A stretch of 64,000 nucleotides of DNA from Clostridiaceae bacterium M8S5 (GCA_029227815.1 CP118523.1:682001-746000), one strand, 5' to 3'; shown: positions 45,190-53,813, counted from the first letter of the stretch. Notes: generated from the letters alone by a model not told the origin. Numbers and translations are program-made.

Positions 45190-46896
45190 ATGAAAGGTAT
45201 TGGAGCGTCACCGGGTGTTGCTATTGGGCAAGTTCTGATAAAAGACGAACAACAGATAAAAATAGTAAAAACACAAATCCAAGATGTACAAGAACAGATA
45301 GATAAACTAACCCAAGCTAGAAAACTTGCAAAAGAGCAAATAGAAGAGCTCCATAAACTAGCACTAAAAAATATGGGTGAAAACGAAGCTCATATATTTG
45401 AAGCTCATATGATGATAATAGATGATCCAGAGTTTTTTGGGCAAGTTGAGGATTATATTAAATCAAACAAAGCTACAGCAGAATATGCATTAGATAGTGT
45501 GGCAAACTCATTCATAGAAATATTTAAGAATATGGATAATGAATATATGAGAGAAAGAGCGTCAGATATAGAGGATGTAACTAGTAGAATAATAAAAAAT
45601 GTATTAGGTATAGAAATAATTAATTTTTCAAGTCTAGACAGAGAAGTTATAATAGTTGCAAAAGATCTAACCCCTTCAGACACAGCATCAATGGACAAAG
45701 ATAAAGTAATAGGATTTGTAACAGAAATAGGAGGGAGAACTTCTCATTCTGCAATAATGGCAAGGACATTAGAAATACCTGCAGTAGTTGGAGTTGAAGG
45801 AATTTTAGGCAATGTCAAAAACAATGATACGATAGTTTTTGACGGTGAAAAAGGAGAAGTATACATTAACCCTCAGGAAGAAATAGTACAAGAAGCTAGA
45901 GATAAGAAAGCTGAGTATGATGAGTACAGAAAAATGCTAGAGCAATTTAAAGGAAGACAAAGTGTATCAAAAGATGGAGTAAAAGTAGAGCTAGCAGCAA
46001 ATATTGGTACTCCAGATGATTTAGAAGGTGTTCTTAGAAATGATGCAGAAGGAATAGGACTATATAGGACAGAGTTTCTTTACATGGATAGAGACAAATT
46101 CCCTACAGAAGAAGAACAGTTTAGTGCTTACAAAGAAGTACTACATGGAATGGATAATAAACCAGTAGTCATCAGAACTCTAGACATTGGTGGAGACAAA
46201 GAATTAACATATATGAAACTACCAGAAGAAATGAATCCATTTCTAGGATATAGAGCTATTAGACTTTGTTTAGATAGAGTTGATATATTCAAAACTCAAC
46301 TAAGAGCATTGTATAGAGCTAGTATCTATGGAAACTTAAAAATAATGTTTCCTATGATATCAAGTATAGAAGAATTAAGGAAAGCCAAGGCGATAGTAGA
46401 AGAGGTCAAAAGCGAATTAAAAGATGAAGGCATCCAGATAAGTGAAACAGTACAAATTGGTATGATGATAGAAATACCAGCTACAGCTATAATATCTGAT
46501 ATGTTAGCCAAAGAAGTAGATTTCTTTAGCATAGGGACAAATGACTTGATACAATATACAACAGCAGTAGATAGAATGAATCAACAGATATCACATCTAT
46601 ACAATCAGTTTCATCCAGCATTACTAAGGCTGATAAAAATGACTATAGAAAATGGTCACAAAGAAGGTATTTGGGTAGGTATGTGTGGAGAAGTTGCAGG
46701 AGATCCAAAGTTAGTACCAATATTACTTGGTTTAGGCCTTGATGAATTTAGTATGAGTCCAATATCAATATTAAAAACGAGAAATATAATATCCAAAATA
46801 TCAAGAGAAGAAATGAAAAAGCATGCCCAGCAAGTAGTAATGTTACCAACTGCAGAAGAAGTAAAAAAATATATAGAAGAAAATATAATAATATAG
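45190..46896 (+). CDS. ptsI: PTS Enzyme I (phosphoenolpyruvate-protein phosphotransferase)
   Basis: 568 residues, the normal length. The phosphorylated H186 is in G-G-R-T-S-H-S-A-I, and the C-terminal PEP site has R-T-E-F-L, GTNDLIQY and a Cys in M-C-G-E. It starts the PTS by taking phosphate from PEP and handing it to HPr. It ends the PTS group; a strong terminator follows. Confidence 0.97.
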   Translation: MKGIGASPGVAIGQVLIKDEQQIKIVKTQIQDVQEQIDKLTQARKLAKEQIEELHKLALKNMGENEAHIFEAHMMIIDDPEFFGQVEDYIKSNKATAEYALDSVANSFIEIFKNMDNEYMRERASDIEDVTSRIIKNVLGIEIINFSSLDREVIIVAKDLTPSDTASMDKDKVIGFVTEIGGRTSHSAIMARTLEIPAVVGVEGILGNVKNNDTIVFDGEKGEVYINPQEEIVQEARDKKAEYDEYRKMLEQFKGRQSVSKDGVKVELAANIGTPDDLEGVLRNDAEGIGLYRTEFLYMDRDKFPTEEEQFSAYKEVLHGMDNKPVVIRTLDIGGDKELTYMKLPEEMNPFLGYRAIRLCLDRVDIFKTQLRALYRASIYGNLKIMFPMISSIEELRKAKAIVEEVKSELKDEGIQISETVQIGMMIEIPATAIISDMLAKEVDFFSIGTNDLIQYTTAVDRMNQQISHLYNQFHPALLRLIKMTIENGHKEGIWVGMCGEVAGDPKLVPILLGLGLDEFSMSPISILKTRNIISKISREEMKKHAQQVVMLPTAEEVKKYIEENIII

Positions 46897-46903
46897 ATTA
46901 GTT

Positions 46904-46940
46904 AAAAAAACTCATAGTAACATAAAATATGAGTTTTTTT
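46904..46940 (+). terminator. Rho-independent terminator after ptsI
   Basis: AAAAAAACTCATA and TATGAGTTTTTTT stem. Confidence 0.93.
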
Positions 46941-47006
46941 ATATGCAAAAAAGTTAAAAATATTGAATCTGAAAATAAAATATGTAAAAAATGGGAACAA
47001 AATAAA

Positions 47007-47030
47007 GTGATTAAATATCACTAATATAAT
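47007..47030 (+). promoter_or_regulatory. Inverted repeat and -10-like box upstream of the peptide locus
   Basis: GTGAT-TAAAT-ATCAC (47007-47021) sits just before TATAAT (47025-47030), about 105 bases upstream of the first precursor gene. No good -35 is seen, so an activator- or repressor-controlled promoter is possible. Confidence 0.4.
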
Positions 47031-47134
47031 TACTAAATCTAAACGTATGTATCAAATCATGATACTAAAGATTAATTAATTCATCATTTTAGCGTCAATT
47101 ACAAAGTGAATAATTGTAGTGAGGAGGTGAAAAA

Positions 47135-47263
47135 ATGAAAAAATTAAAAAAATCACTAAAGGGAGAATATACATTATTTGTAGCTACTGTCTGCCCATGT
47201 GGGTGTCGTCCAGCTGACGAACATATAGATAATAAAATATATATTTTATATCAAGCAACATAG
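47135..47263 (+). CDS. Cys-rich peptide precursor 1 (CxCGC type, 42 aa)
   Basis: 42 residues, too short for a standard ORF cutoff. GAGGAGGTGAAAAA precedes the ATG. Leader M-K-K-L-K-K-S-L-K-G-E-Y-T-L-F, then core C-P-C-G-C (residues 20-24) and tail with H-I-D-N-K-I. It belongs with the three following peptides by leader and core, and by position upstream of the radical SAM maturase. It is the presumed substrate of that enzyme; I recall such peptides as Clo7bot-type Cys-rich peptides. The mature product is unknown. Confidence 0.85.
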   Translation: MKKLKKSLKGEYTLFVATVCPCGCRPADEHIDNKIYILYQAT

Positions 47264-47339
47264 TTAATAATAACAATTATATGATTTTTTCAATTATATA
47301 ATATGAGTCAAATTATAAAAAGAAAAAGGAGGTGAAAAA

Positions 47340-47471
47340 ATGAAGAATCTAAAGAAATCAAAAAAAGCAGAATATACATTATATATTGCAGGTGGATGTT
47401 CATGTGGATGTTGGCCTTCTAAAGAAAGAGTAGATAACAAATTAAGTGATTTAGAGGATGAGTATCATTAG
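47340..47471 (+). CDS. Cys-rich peptide precursor 2 (43 aa)
   Basis: 43 residues. Leader M-K-N-L-K-K-S-K-K-A-E-Y-T-L-Y, core C-S-C-G-C-W-P-S (from residue 20), tail E-R-V-D-N-K-L-S-D-L-E-D-E-Y-H. Ribosome context (AAGGAGGTGAAAAA) is almost identical to precursor 1, so the genes arose by duplication. The core differs from precursor 1 at one spot (Ser instead of Pro) and adds Trp after the last Cys. Confidence 0.88.
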   Translation: MKNLKKSKKAEYTLYIAGGCSCGCWPSKERVDNKLSDLEDEYH

Positions 47472-47580
47472 AAAGTACTAAAAATAGATATATATCGGAC
47501 AACCTCATTTAAAAAAGGTTAAAGTGTAAAAAAATTATTAAATATAAATTATCTTAAATGACGAAAGGGTGTAAGCTAAT

Positions 47581-47715
47581 ATGAAAAGTTTAAAAAAATC
47601 AAAAAAAGTAGAAAATACATTGTTTGTTAATATTGATTGCTTCTGTGGATGTTGGCCTTCTAATGAAAGGATAGACAATAAACTAGAATTATTGTGGAAA
47701 GAAGCAGGGGTTTAA
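47581..47715 (+). CDS. Cys-rich peptide precursor 3 (44 aa)
   Basis: 44 residues. Leader M-K-S-L-K-K-S-K-K-V-E-N-T-L-F, core C-F-C-G-C-W-P-S, tail E-R-I-D-N-K-L. Its closest relative is precursor 2. The ribosome site is weaker than in the other copies (GAAAGGGTGTAAGCTAAT), which may lower its yield. A terminator-like hairpin follows at 47724. Confidence 0.87.
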   Translation: MKSLKKSKKVENTLFVNIDCFCGCWPSNERIDNKLELLWKEAGV

Positions 47716-47723
47716 GTTTAAGT

Positions 47724-47752
47724 AAAGGGATGTTTAATAACATTCCCTTTTA
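47724..47752 (+). terminator. Terminator-like hairpin after precursor 3
   Basis: GGGATGTT and AACATTCCC pair (one bulged T), followed by TTTT. A second copy is at 47905-47936. Confidence 0.65.
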
Positions 47753-47756
47753 GATT

Positions 47757-47900
47757 GGTGACAAAGTCATCAAGATAGCAGATTGTAGAAAAAGCACAAG
47801 TTCAAGGCGTGTTAAAATTGAGTAGCAGAGCTTACTTAGAGGTAAGTGAGCAACGGAAATTTTAACTACAACGCAGAAATTGGGCTTTTGTCTACAGTCT
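47757..47900. repeat. Palindromic dispersed repeat, copy A
   Basis: The ends AGATTGTAGAAAAAGC and GCTTTTGTCTACAGTCT are near complements, and inner arms GTTAAAATT/AATTTTAAC pair, giving a long imperfect palindrome. In inverted orientation it matches copy B at 54823-54975 (shared blocks AGACTGTAGA, GTTAAAATTTCCGTTG and CAATTTTAACA). A fragment, GATGACAAAGTCATC, is also at 20031. Confidence 0.65.
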
Positions 47901-47904
47901 GAAA

Positions 47905-47936
47905 GGGATGTTTAATAACATTCCATTTTTTATCAT
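47905..47936 (+). terminator. Second terminator-like hairpin
   Basis: Same GGGATGTTTAATAACATTCC text as 47727, followed by ATTTTTT. The two copies flank repeat A. Confidence 0.6.
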
Positions 47937-48556
47937 GGAACAAAAAACATTTGGTAGTAATCTTATTAATGTAAATAAAAATTGAACCCTAAATATACTA
48001 ACTATAATGTAAACTCTGCTCCTAAGATAATTCCAAAGTAAAAAATAGTTTAAAAAAATAGGTAATTAAACGGATAGAAGTCTGCCATCTTTTCCATAAG
48101 TGGAAAATAATACGTAAAATGCTTGCTTCTATTATTTTTTTACAGTAAAATATAATTAACGATAAATAATGGAAGTAAACTTGATCGGAACATAATATTT
48201 ATTTAAGTTTATAGAGAATTAAAGTGTCAAAAAAGGACGGTATATTTATTGGAGCTTCCTTGCCAAAACAAAAGAGGTAAGTAATAGCTCTTTTTGTGTA
48301 AAAAATATCAAAAAAAGTGATTAATTTTGGAACAAAAACAATTATTAAATTATCATATAACTATAATAAAAGGCCGGCGCGGAATTTTCGAAAAAATCAA
48401 ATTATTACAAAACAAATCGAAAATAAAAAATTAGTTCTTGTCCAGTATGTTGGAGCTCAAGGATTAAGTTAATGATTGTTTTGATGCTTAAATTAAAAAT
48501 CATACTATTTTTTGACATAAGATACGTCATAAATTAACAAATGAGGAGGTGAAAAT

Positions 48557-48679
48557 GTGAAAAAATTGAAAAAGTCAATTAGAAAATCGGAACTAACAGT
48601 AATAGCAAATCATTGCCCATGTGGATGTTCTGGTGGATATATGATTTCGTATGTTGAATCTAATATTCCGAGCTTATAA
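48557..48679 (+). CDS. Cys-rich peptide precursor 4 (40 aa, GTG start)
   Basis: 40 residues from GTG 48557; GAGGAGGTG is the ribosome site, and the overlapping ATG 48555 meets a stop at once. Leader M-K-K-L-K-K-S-I-R-K-S-E-L-T-V, core C-P-C-G-C-S-G-G. The tail diverges completely from precursors 1-3. It is closest to the maturase gene and separated from precursor 3 by 840 bases. Confidence 0.83.
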   Translation: MKKLKKSIRKSELTVIANHCPCGCSGGYMISYVESNIPSL

Positions 48680-48709
48680 CATTAAGAATAGCTAATAAAA
48701 ATATATACG

Positions 48710-48747
48710 AGTAAATAATCAGTAGAAAGTCACTGATTATTTACTTA
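48710..48747 (+). terminator. Hairpin between precursor 4 and the maturase gene
   Basis: GAGTAAATAATCAGT and ACTGATTATTTACTT form a nearly perfect 14-bp stem around AGAAAGTC, with no strong T run. It may be a partial terminator or processing site that leaves more precursor than maturase transcript. Confidence 0.55.
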
Positions 48748-48801
48748 TATATAATTTAAATTATACATAACAAAAGAACATAATATAAGGAGGATGATAA
48801 A

Positions 48802-50238
48802 ATGATACCAAAATTACCATTCATACATACCTTTAAAACAAGAGGTAGAAAGTATGTATACGATGTAAATACCAATACAATATTGAGTGTTGCAGATGAT
48901 GTATACGAGTATTTAAACACAGGAATAAAAAAGAACGAAGAAATAAGCGATGATTTAAAAAGTAAAATAGAGAAGTTAGTAGACCAAGGATTTTTATCAG
49001 AAAAGAGAATAAAAGAAATAGAGCACCCATATAACGAATTATTACCACATTCATTAAGATACAGACTAAACACAGTTACACTACAAGTAACACAAAGATG
49101 TAATTTGAGGTGTAGTTACTGTGCATATTCTGGTAAATACGAAGGAAGAACACATGCTGATTTGGACATGGACTTTGAAACAGCAAGAAAGAGCATAGAC
49201 TTTGTATTAGAAAATTCTAGTGAGTCACACATATTAAGTATAGGTTTTTATGGTGGAGAGCCACTACTTAAATTTAAGCTCATCAAGCAATGTGTAGATT
49301 ATTTAAAACAAAATGCAGAGGGAAAAGAAATATTATTCCATATGACTACAAATGGAACATTATTAAGAGGGGAAATACTAGAATATTTAGTAGAAAACAA
49401 CTTCAAGTTATTAATAAGCATAGATGGTCCACAGGAAATACATGATAAAAACAGAGTATTTGCTGCAAATGGCAAAGGAACATTTAAAGTGATAATGGAT
49501 AACATAAGAGAAATGAATAAAATGTATCCAGAGTATGTAAAAGACAAAATAAGCTTTAATGCCGTGCTAGATGGAACAACAGACTTTAGCTGTACAAAGA
49601 AATTCTTTGCAGACTATGAAGAAATAAGTGATCTAAACGTAAACACAAGTTTCATATCAGACAAATATGCAAAAGTAAACTTTGATATTTACGAAAAATA
49701 CAGAATTCAGTACAACTATGAGAAATTCAAAGTAATATTGAGTAAAGTAGGAAAGCTAGATAAGAAATATACATCAGATTTATTTGAGAGTCAGTTTGCA
49801 AGACTAAAACAAACACTTTACGAGAGACAATACAGTAAGTGTATAAATGATAAAGAGCATCCAGGAGGACCATGTTTACCAGGAGTAAAGAAATTATTTA
49901 TAAACGTAGATGGAGTATTTTTCCCATGTGAAAGAGTAAGCGAAACATCAGATCCAATGATAATTGGTAATGTAGACGAAGGTTTTTACCTAGATAAAGT
50001 AAGAGCTATATTAAACATAGGGCAAATAAGCGAAGATGTATGCAAGAACTGTTGGGCATTTAGATTCTGTACAATGTGCTGTTCAGCAGCAGACGCAATA
50101 ACAGAATTATCAAGAGAGAAAAAAGTAGAGGGCTGTCCAAGCGTAAGATATAATGCAGAAAAAGAGCTAGAAGAACTATGTGTATTTAGCGAGTTTGGAT
50201 GTAACTTTAATTCAGATATAACATTCGCAGCGGTATAA
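48802..50238 (+). CDS. SPASM radical SAM peptide maturase (CcpM-type)
   Basis: 478 residues. An N-terminal RRE-like region (about 1-85; YVYDVNTNTILSV) is followed by the radical SAM cluster C100-N-L-R-C104-S-Y-C107, YGGEP, then a SPASM domain with clusters in the last third (C-I-N-D-K..PC, C-E-R, C-K-N-C..C-T-M-C-C..GCP). This matches my memory of the clostridial Cys-rich peptide radical SAM maturase (TIGR04068, CcpM). It should modify the upstream CxCGC peptides, probably through Cys crosslinks, though chemistry is not known from sequence. RBS AAGGAGG precedes ATG 48802. Confidence 0.88.
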   Translation: MIPKLPFIHTFKTRGRKYVYDVNTNTILSVADDVYEYLNTGIKKNEEISDDLKSKIEKLVDQGFLSEKRIKEIEHPYNELLPHSLRYRLNTVTLQVTQRCNLRCSYCAYSGKYEGRTHADLDMDFETARKSIDFVLENSSESHILSIGFYGGEPLLKFKLIKQCVDYLKQNAEGKEILFHMTTNGTLLRGEILEYLVENNFKLLISIDGPQEIHDKNRVFAANGKGTFKVIMDNIREMNKMYPEYVKDKISFNAVLDGTTDFSCTKKFFADYEEISDLNVNTSFISDKYAKVNFDIYEKYRIQYNYEKFKVILSKVGKLDKKYTSDLFESQFARLKQTLYERQYSKCINDKEHPGGPCLPGVKKLFINVDGVFFPCERVSETSDPMIIGNVDEGFYLDKVRAILNIGQISEDVCKNCWAFRFCTMCCSAADAITELSREKKVEGCPSVRYNAEKELEELCVFSEFGCNFNSDITFAAV

Positions 50239-50255
50239 AGGAAGGAGTGAAAAAA

Positions 50256-51353
50256 ATGAGAGCGATAATATATCCATTTAGTAGTGAAACAGTGTATTTT
50301 ATTAGAAACAAAAAAATGATAAAAGACTACGAGGTTGTAGGAGCAGTTGCACCTAATGGTTGGGGATTTAAAAACAAAGATGCAGGTTATGCAGATGGAG
50401 GACAAGATACAAATATAAGAATAAAAGATAACTTTGAAGATATAGAGTTTGATGTGGCATTTTTAGTAGATTCAAAGTTAGATTTAGAATTTGATTACAT
50501 GTACTCACAAATAGAGAAGATAACAAAAAAGAACAAAGAGATAATAAATCTTAGAAGGTTTAAAGATGAAGAGCTAAAAAAGATAGAAGAGTTATGTAAA
50601 AAAACAAATACAACATTTAAGAACCTATTAGGCAAAAAATACAAATTACCAGATGTACCATCATTAATAGATATATCAATACCTGTAATATTTGTAGCAG
50701 GATTAGCAGATAGAACACATAAATTTGACATACAGTTAGCACTAAGAGAAAACATTATGAAAAAAGGCTACAGAGTATCTCAAGTAGGAACTAAAAATGG
50801 ATGTGAATTATTTGGATTTCATTCATTCCCAGAATTTATGTTTGATAACACAATAGAACAAGAAGAAAGAATAAAAATGTTTAACCTATTTGTAAAAAGC
50901 ATAGAAGTAATAGAAAAACCGGATGTGATAATAATAGGCGTACCAAGAAGCCTAATGCCAGTATGTAAGAAGATACCAGATGGATTTGGCTGTATGGGGT
51001 ATATGGTATCAAATGCAGTAAAGCCAGATGCAGCAATAGTAAGTCTCATGTACAACCATTACAAAAAAGAAAATATACAAGAAATACAAAATGTGTGTAA
51101 ATATAGATTTGGATTTGAAGTAGATTGCTTTAATATAGCAAACAATCAATTAGATCATCAAGATTCATCCTTTTTCTTGAACAAGCTTTATACGGTAATA
51201 GATCATAAATATATAGATGAGCAAATCAAGAAAGAGTATAGTAAATATCAAGTTCCATTCTTTAACGTACACAATGAAGAAGACAAAGAAAAAATGGCAG
51301 ATTATCTAATAGATGTATTAGCAGGAGAAGAATTTATAGAAGATGTACTATAA
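50256..51353 (+). CDS. TIGR04066-like peptide maturation system protein
   Basis: 365 residues from ATG 50256 (GGAAGGAGTG upstream), 17 bases after the maturase stop. The text starts M-R-A-I-I-Y-P-F-S and has a nucleotide-binding-like stretch, V-I-F-V-A-G-L-A-D-R-T-H-K-F-D. It matches what I recall as the TIGR04066 family, present in clostridial peptide maturation loci. The D-I-Q-L-A-L-R-E-N and P-R-S-L-M-P-V motifs are conserved-looking. Its reaction is unknown; the G-L-A-D-R-T-H-K part suggests a P-loop-like or NTP-dependent step (inference). Confidence 0.75.
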   Translation: MRAIIYPFSSETVYFIRNKKMIKDYEVVGAVAPNGWGFKNKDAGYADGGQDTNIRIKDNFEDIEFDVAFLVDSKLDLEFDYMYSQIEKITKKNKEIINLRRFKDEELKKIEELCKKTNTTFKNLLGKKYKLPDVPSLIDISIPVIFVAGLADRTHKFDIQLALRENIMKKGYRVSQVGTKNGCELFGFHSFPEFMFDNTIEQEERIKMFNLFVKSIEVIEKPDVIIIGVPRSLMPVCKKIPDGFGCMGYMVSNAVKPDAAIVSLMYNHYKKENIQEIQNVCKYRFGFEVDCFNIANNQLDHQDSSFFLNKLYTVIDHKYIDEQIKKEYSKYQVPFFNVHNEEDKEKMADYLIDVLAGEEFIEDVL

Positions 51354-51392
51354 AAGAAAATGCCTAAAGGCAAAATAAAAGGAGGGAGCAAA

Positions 51393-51686
51393 TTGACACA
51401 GGCATGTCAGGTAAGCAAAAAAGAAGATTACACTAAGAGGTTAAATAAGATATTCATAGAAAGATTTGAATTTGATTATGATAAATTTGAAAACAAACAA
51501 GAGTACTATGACAAGCATTTCTTAGGATCAGATATAAGACTTTCACCAATGGATTTATTATATTTACTAACAGACATAGAAGAAGAGTTCCAGACAAACA
51601 TAAAAGAAGAAGACATAGCAGAAGGTAAAATATCTAGCTTCAATAGCGTTCTAGAAATACTCGAAAATCAGGAAGAAATGAAATGA
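51393..51686 (+). CDS. Acyl carrier-related peptide maturation protein (97 aa)
   Basis: 97 residues from TTG 51393, which follows AAAGGAGGGAG; a longer in-frame start at 51360 has no RBS. The helix pattern (LSPMDLLYLLTDIEEEF) is that of acyl carrier proteins, as in the TIGR04069-type proteins of these loci. The usual D-S-L with the phosphopantetheine Ser is replaced by L-S-P-M-D, so normal 4'-phosphopantetheine loading is doubtful. Its stop overlaps the start of the next gene by four bases. Confidence 0.72.
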   Translation: MTQACQVSKKEDYTKRLNKIFIERFEFDYDKFENKQEYYDKHFLGSDIRLSPMDLLYLLTDIEEEFQTNIKEEDIAEGKISSFNSVLEILENQEEMK

Positions 51687-53230
51687 AAAAGAACCACATA
51701 GTGGTGATAGATGATGGGGTGAATGAGAGATATTTTAACACATCTCTCATTCATAATTTACTGGTTAATGATGAAATGAAGCTAGTAAAAAGAAAAAATG
51801 ACTATAATCAAGATGAAATGAGTCATGGAACAACATGTGCTGGAATAATAAAAAAATATGCAAAACACGAAGTAGATTTAAGTAGTATAAAAATACTAAG
51901 TAACAAAGGAGATGGCAAACTAGATAAGCTAATAATAGCAATGGAGTGGTGTATAGAAAACAAAGTAGATATAATAAATCTAAGTATGGGGACAGTTTAT
52001 TATAAGGACAAAAAAGAAGCAAGTAAGATAATAAATAAAGCAGTAGAAAAAGGAATAACAATAATAGCAGCTAACAAAAACGCAAGAGTAATAACATATC
52101 CATCAGTGTTCATTAACGTAATAGGGGTGAAATGCGACAGGACACGAAAACTACAAGAAGGCGAATATACATACGAACTTGAAGCAGAGGATGGGATAAA
52201 CATAACAGCATGTAGTATTCATAAAATGAAGAATTATCTAGAAGAAGAGCCATTCATACAAAACTGCAATAGTTTTGCAACACCAATGATAACAGCAATA
52301 GTAAGTGATTATATTGCAAATAATAGTAAAGCAGATTTAAAGGAAATAAAGAAATTTCTATATAACAGTTCAATGGGTAGTGAAAAAAATAAATACTACG
52401 AATCTTATATAGATCTTAATTGGGTTAAAAAACCATTGATAATAACAGATAACAAGAAAATAAAACCAAAATTCTTTCATCCAGTGGAGATAATAGAAAT
52501 AAATAAAACACAAGATAAGCAGAAACAAATATTGGAGATAGTCAGAGGAAGAGTAGAGAAAATAATAGATCTAGATTCAATAATAATAGATATAAAAGAT
52601 TTAACCAAAAAAGAAAAGATAGAAATATCAAAAGAAATATGCAATCTAATGAAAGCACCAATAATAATAGAAAAACAGAACTCAATCAAAGAAGTACAGA
52701 TAGAGTCAAATCAACCAGTGTATTTCAACAGTACGAATATAAAGCTAAGTATAAAAAAGAGAGAAGAAATACCGCAGATAATAATAAAAGGAAAAAACGA
52801 AGAATATATACTAGAAGTACTAAATGAATTAGGAAGTTACTTTAAAGAAGATGGGTATAACCCAACAATAATGACAAATAGTAGATATAGCCTTTATTAC
52901 GATTTTAGAAACTTTGATGAGAAGAAAGTAGAGCATCTAGAGAATTTAGAAGATGTAATAGAGCTATATAACGGAGATATTGGGATAATAGGAGTAGTAA
53001 CTGATGATAACTCATATTATATGATGGATGAAAAACTTGATTTCGACGTGTATATATTAGATAAAAAAGATAAATTATATGAAGAATATCATCAAAAGAT
53101 GAAGAGAGAAGAAAAAGATATGCTAGTACTAGAGTTGAAAAAGACAGAAGATATAAAGAGTTATGCACAAAAACTATTCGATACTATAGTGAACTTTTAT
53201 GATACAGAAGATAACGTAATCGAAGCTTAA
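51683..53230 (+). CDS. Cytosolic subtilisin-family (S8) peptidase of the peptide locus
   Basis: 515 residues without a signal peptide or membrane segment. The S8 triad is D10 (VIDDGVN), H48 (MSHGTTCAG) and S197 (N-S-F-A-T-P-M), with a possible oxyanion Asn in A-A-N-K-N. The domain ends near residue 240; about 270 residues of unrecognised, Lys/Glu/Ile-rich sequence follow. Being inside the cell, it is a good candidate for removing the precursor leader after modification (inference). It overlaps the carrier gene by four bases (ATGA), tying it to the operon. Confidence 0.8.
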   Translation: MKKNHIVVIDDGVNERYFNTSLIHNLLVNDEMKLVKRKNDYNQDEMSHGTTCAGIIKKYAKHEVDLSSIKILSNKGDGKLDKLIIAMEWCIENKVDIINLSMGTVYYKDKKEASKIINKAVEKGITIIAANKNARVITYPSVFINVIGVKCDRTRKLQEGEYTYELEAEDGINITACSIHKMKNYLEEEPFIQNCNSFATPMITAIVSDYIANNSKADLKEIKKFLYNSSMGSEKNKYYESYIDLNWVKKPLIITDNKKIKPKFFHPVEIIEINKTQDKQKQILEIVRGRVEKIIDLDSIIIDIKDLTKKEKIEISKEICNLMKAPIIIEKQNSIKEVQIESNQPVYFNSTNIKLSIKKREEIPQIIIKGKNEEYILEVLNELGSYFKEDGYNPTIMTNSRYSLYYDFRNFDEKKVEHLENLEDVIELYNGDIGIIGVVTDDNSYYMMDEKLDFDVYILDKKDKLYEEYHQKMKREEKDMLVLELKKTEDIKSYAQKLFDTIVNFYDTEDNVIEA

Positions 53231-53316
53231 TACAAAATTGTAAGTATGTGCAAATCCAAAAAAGTATTTAAAAATGGCACATTTTTAAATAACAAAAGAA
53301 GAAGGGGGGAAATGTC

Positions 53317-53397
53317 ATGACAATGAAGCACTTCAAGAGCTATAAAGCACAAAGTAACTGGCCATCATGCTATAAGTTATGGCATGCCATGAAGTAG
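53317..53397 (+). CDS. Unrecognised microprotein, copy 1 (26 aa; frame disrupted)
   Basis: Starts M-T-M-K-H-F-K-S-Y-K-A-Q-S-N-W-P-S-C-Y-K and then reads L-W-H-A-M-K-stop. GGGGGGA is the ribosome site. Compared with copy 2 at 53876, about four bases are missing after the C-Y-K codons; in the next frame the remaining text (M-A-C-H-E-V-V-A-L-P-E-P-Y-stop) matches copy 2's end. Either this copy is broken or it uses a different product. It lies 86 bases after the S8 peptidase gene, on the same strand. The family is unknown to me. Confidence 0.6.
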   Translation: MTMKHFKSYKAQSNWPSCYKLWHAMK

Positions 53398-53813
53398 TTG
53401 CTCTACCAGAGCCTTATTAGTAGTTTGTTATAAATTATATTCTAGAATTTTATATCTTTATTAGTGTGATTGTCGGAAAAAGCCAAATAAAGGTAAGAGA
53501 GGGAGTAGAAATAATTGAATTTCGCTCCCTTTTTATATATTTCTATTGTAAAAAAATTCAATAATAAGTATATTGAATAATTTAAAATACCAAGATGATC
53601 TATTTAACCCTAAAGGTAGATAAAGGAGGAATAGATTTTAGTAGACTTTTAAATTAGTAAAATAAAAAAATGGCAATGAAGATAACCCAATTATGAAGCA
53701 TGCTTATAATTATATATATAAGCTAACATTTTACACCCATATTAGGCAATTATAAAAAATATAACAAAATATTATAAAAAAAGGCAAAATATCTATTATT
53801 TTACGAACAAAAA

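Larger units (their letters stand above)
47716..48556. other. Gap between precursors 3 and 4: terminators, palindromic repeat A, AT-rich sequence
   Basis: 840 bases without a clear gene. It holds two near-identical hairpins (47724-47752 and 47905-47936), a palindromic repeat (47757-47900) between them, and AT-rich sequence. A short GC-rich string (GGCCGGCGCGG, about 48373) stands out from the surroundings. A short frame near 48221 (VSKKDGIF...) has no RBS and is not called. Confidence 0.6.

Noticed and set aside
48221..48290. Short frame (VSKKDGIF...) in the gap between precursors 3 and 4
   Set aside because: Starts at GTG without a ribosome site, has no Cys core and no resemblance to the precursors.
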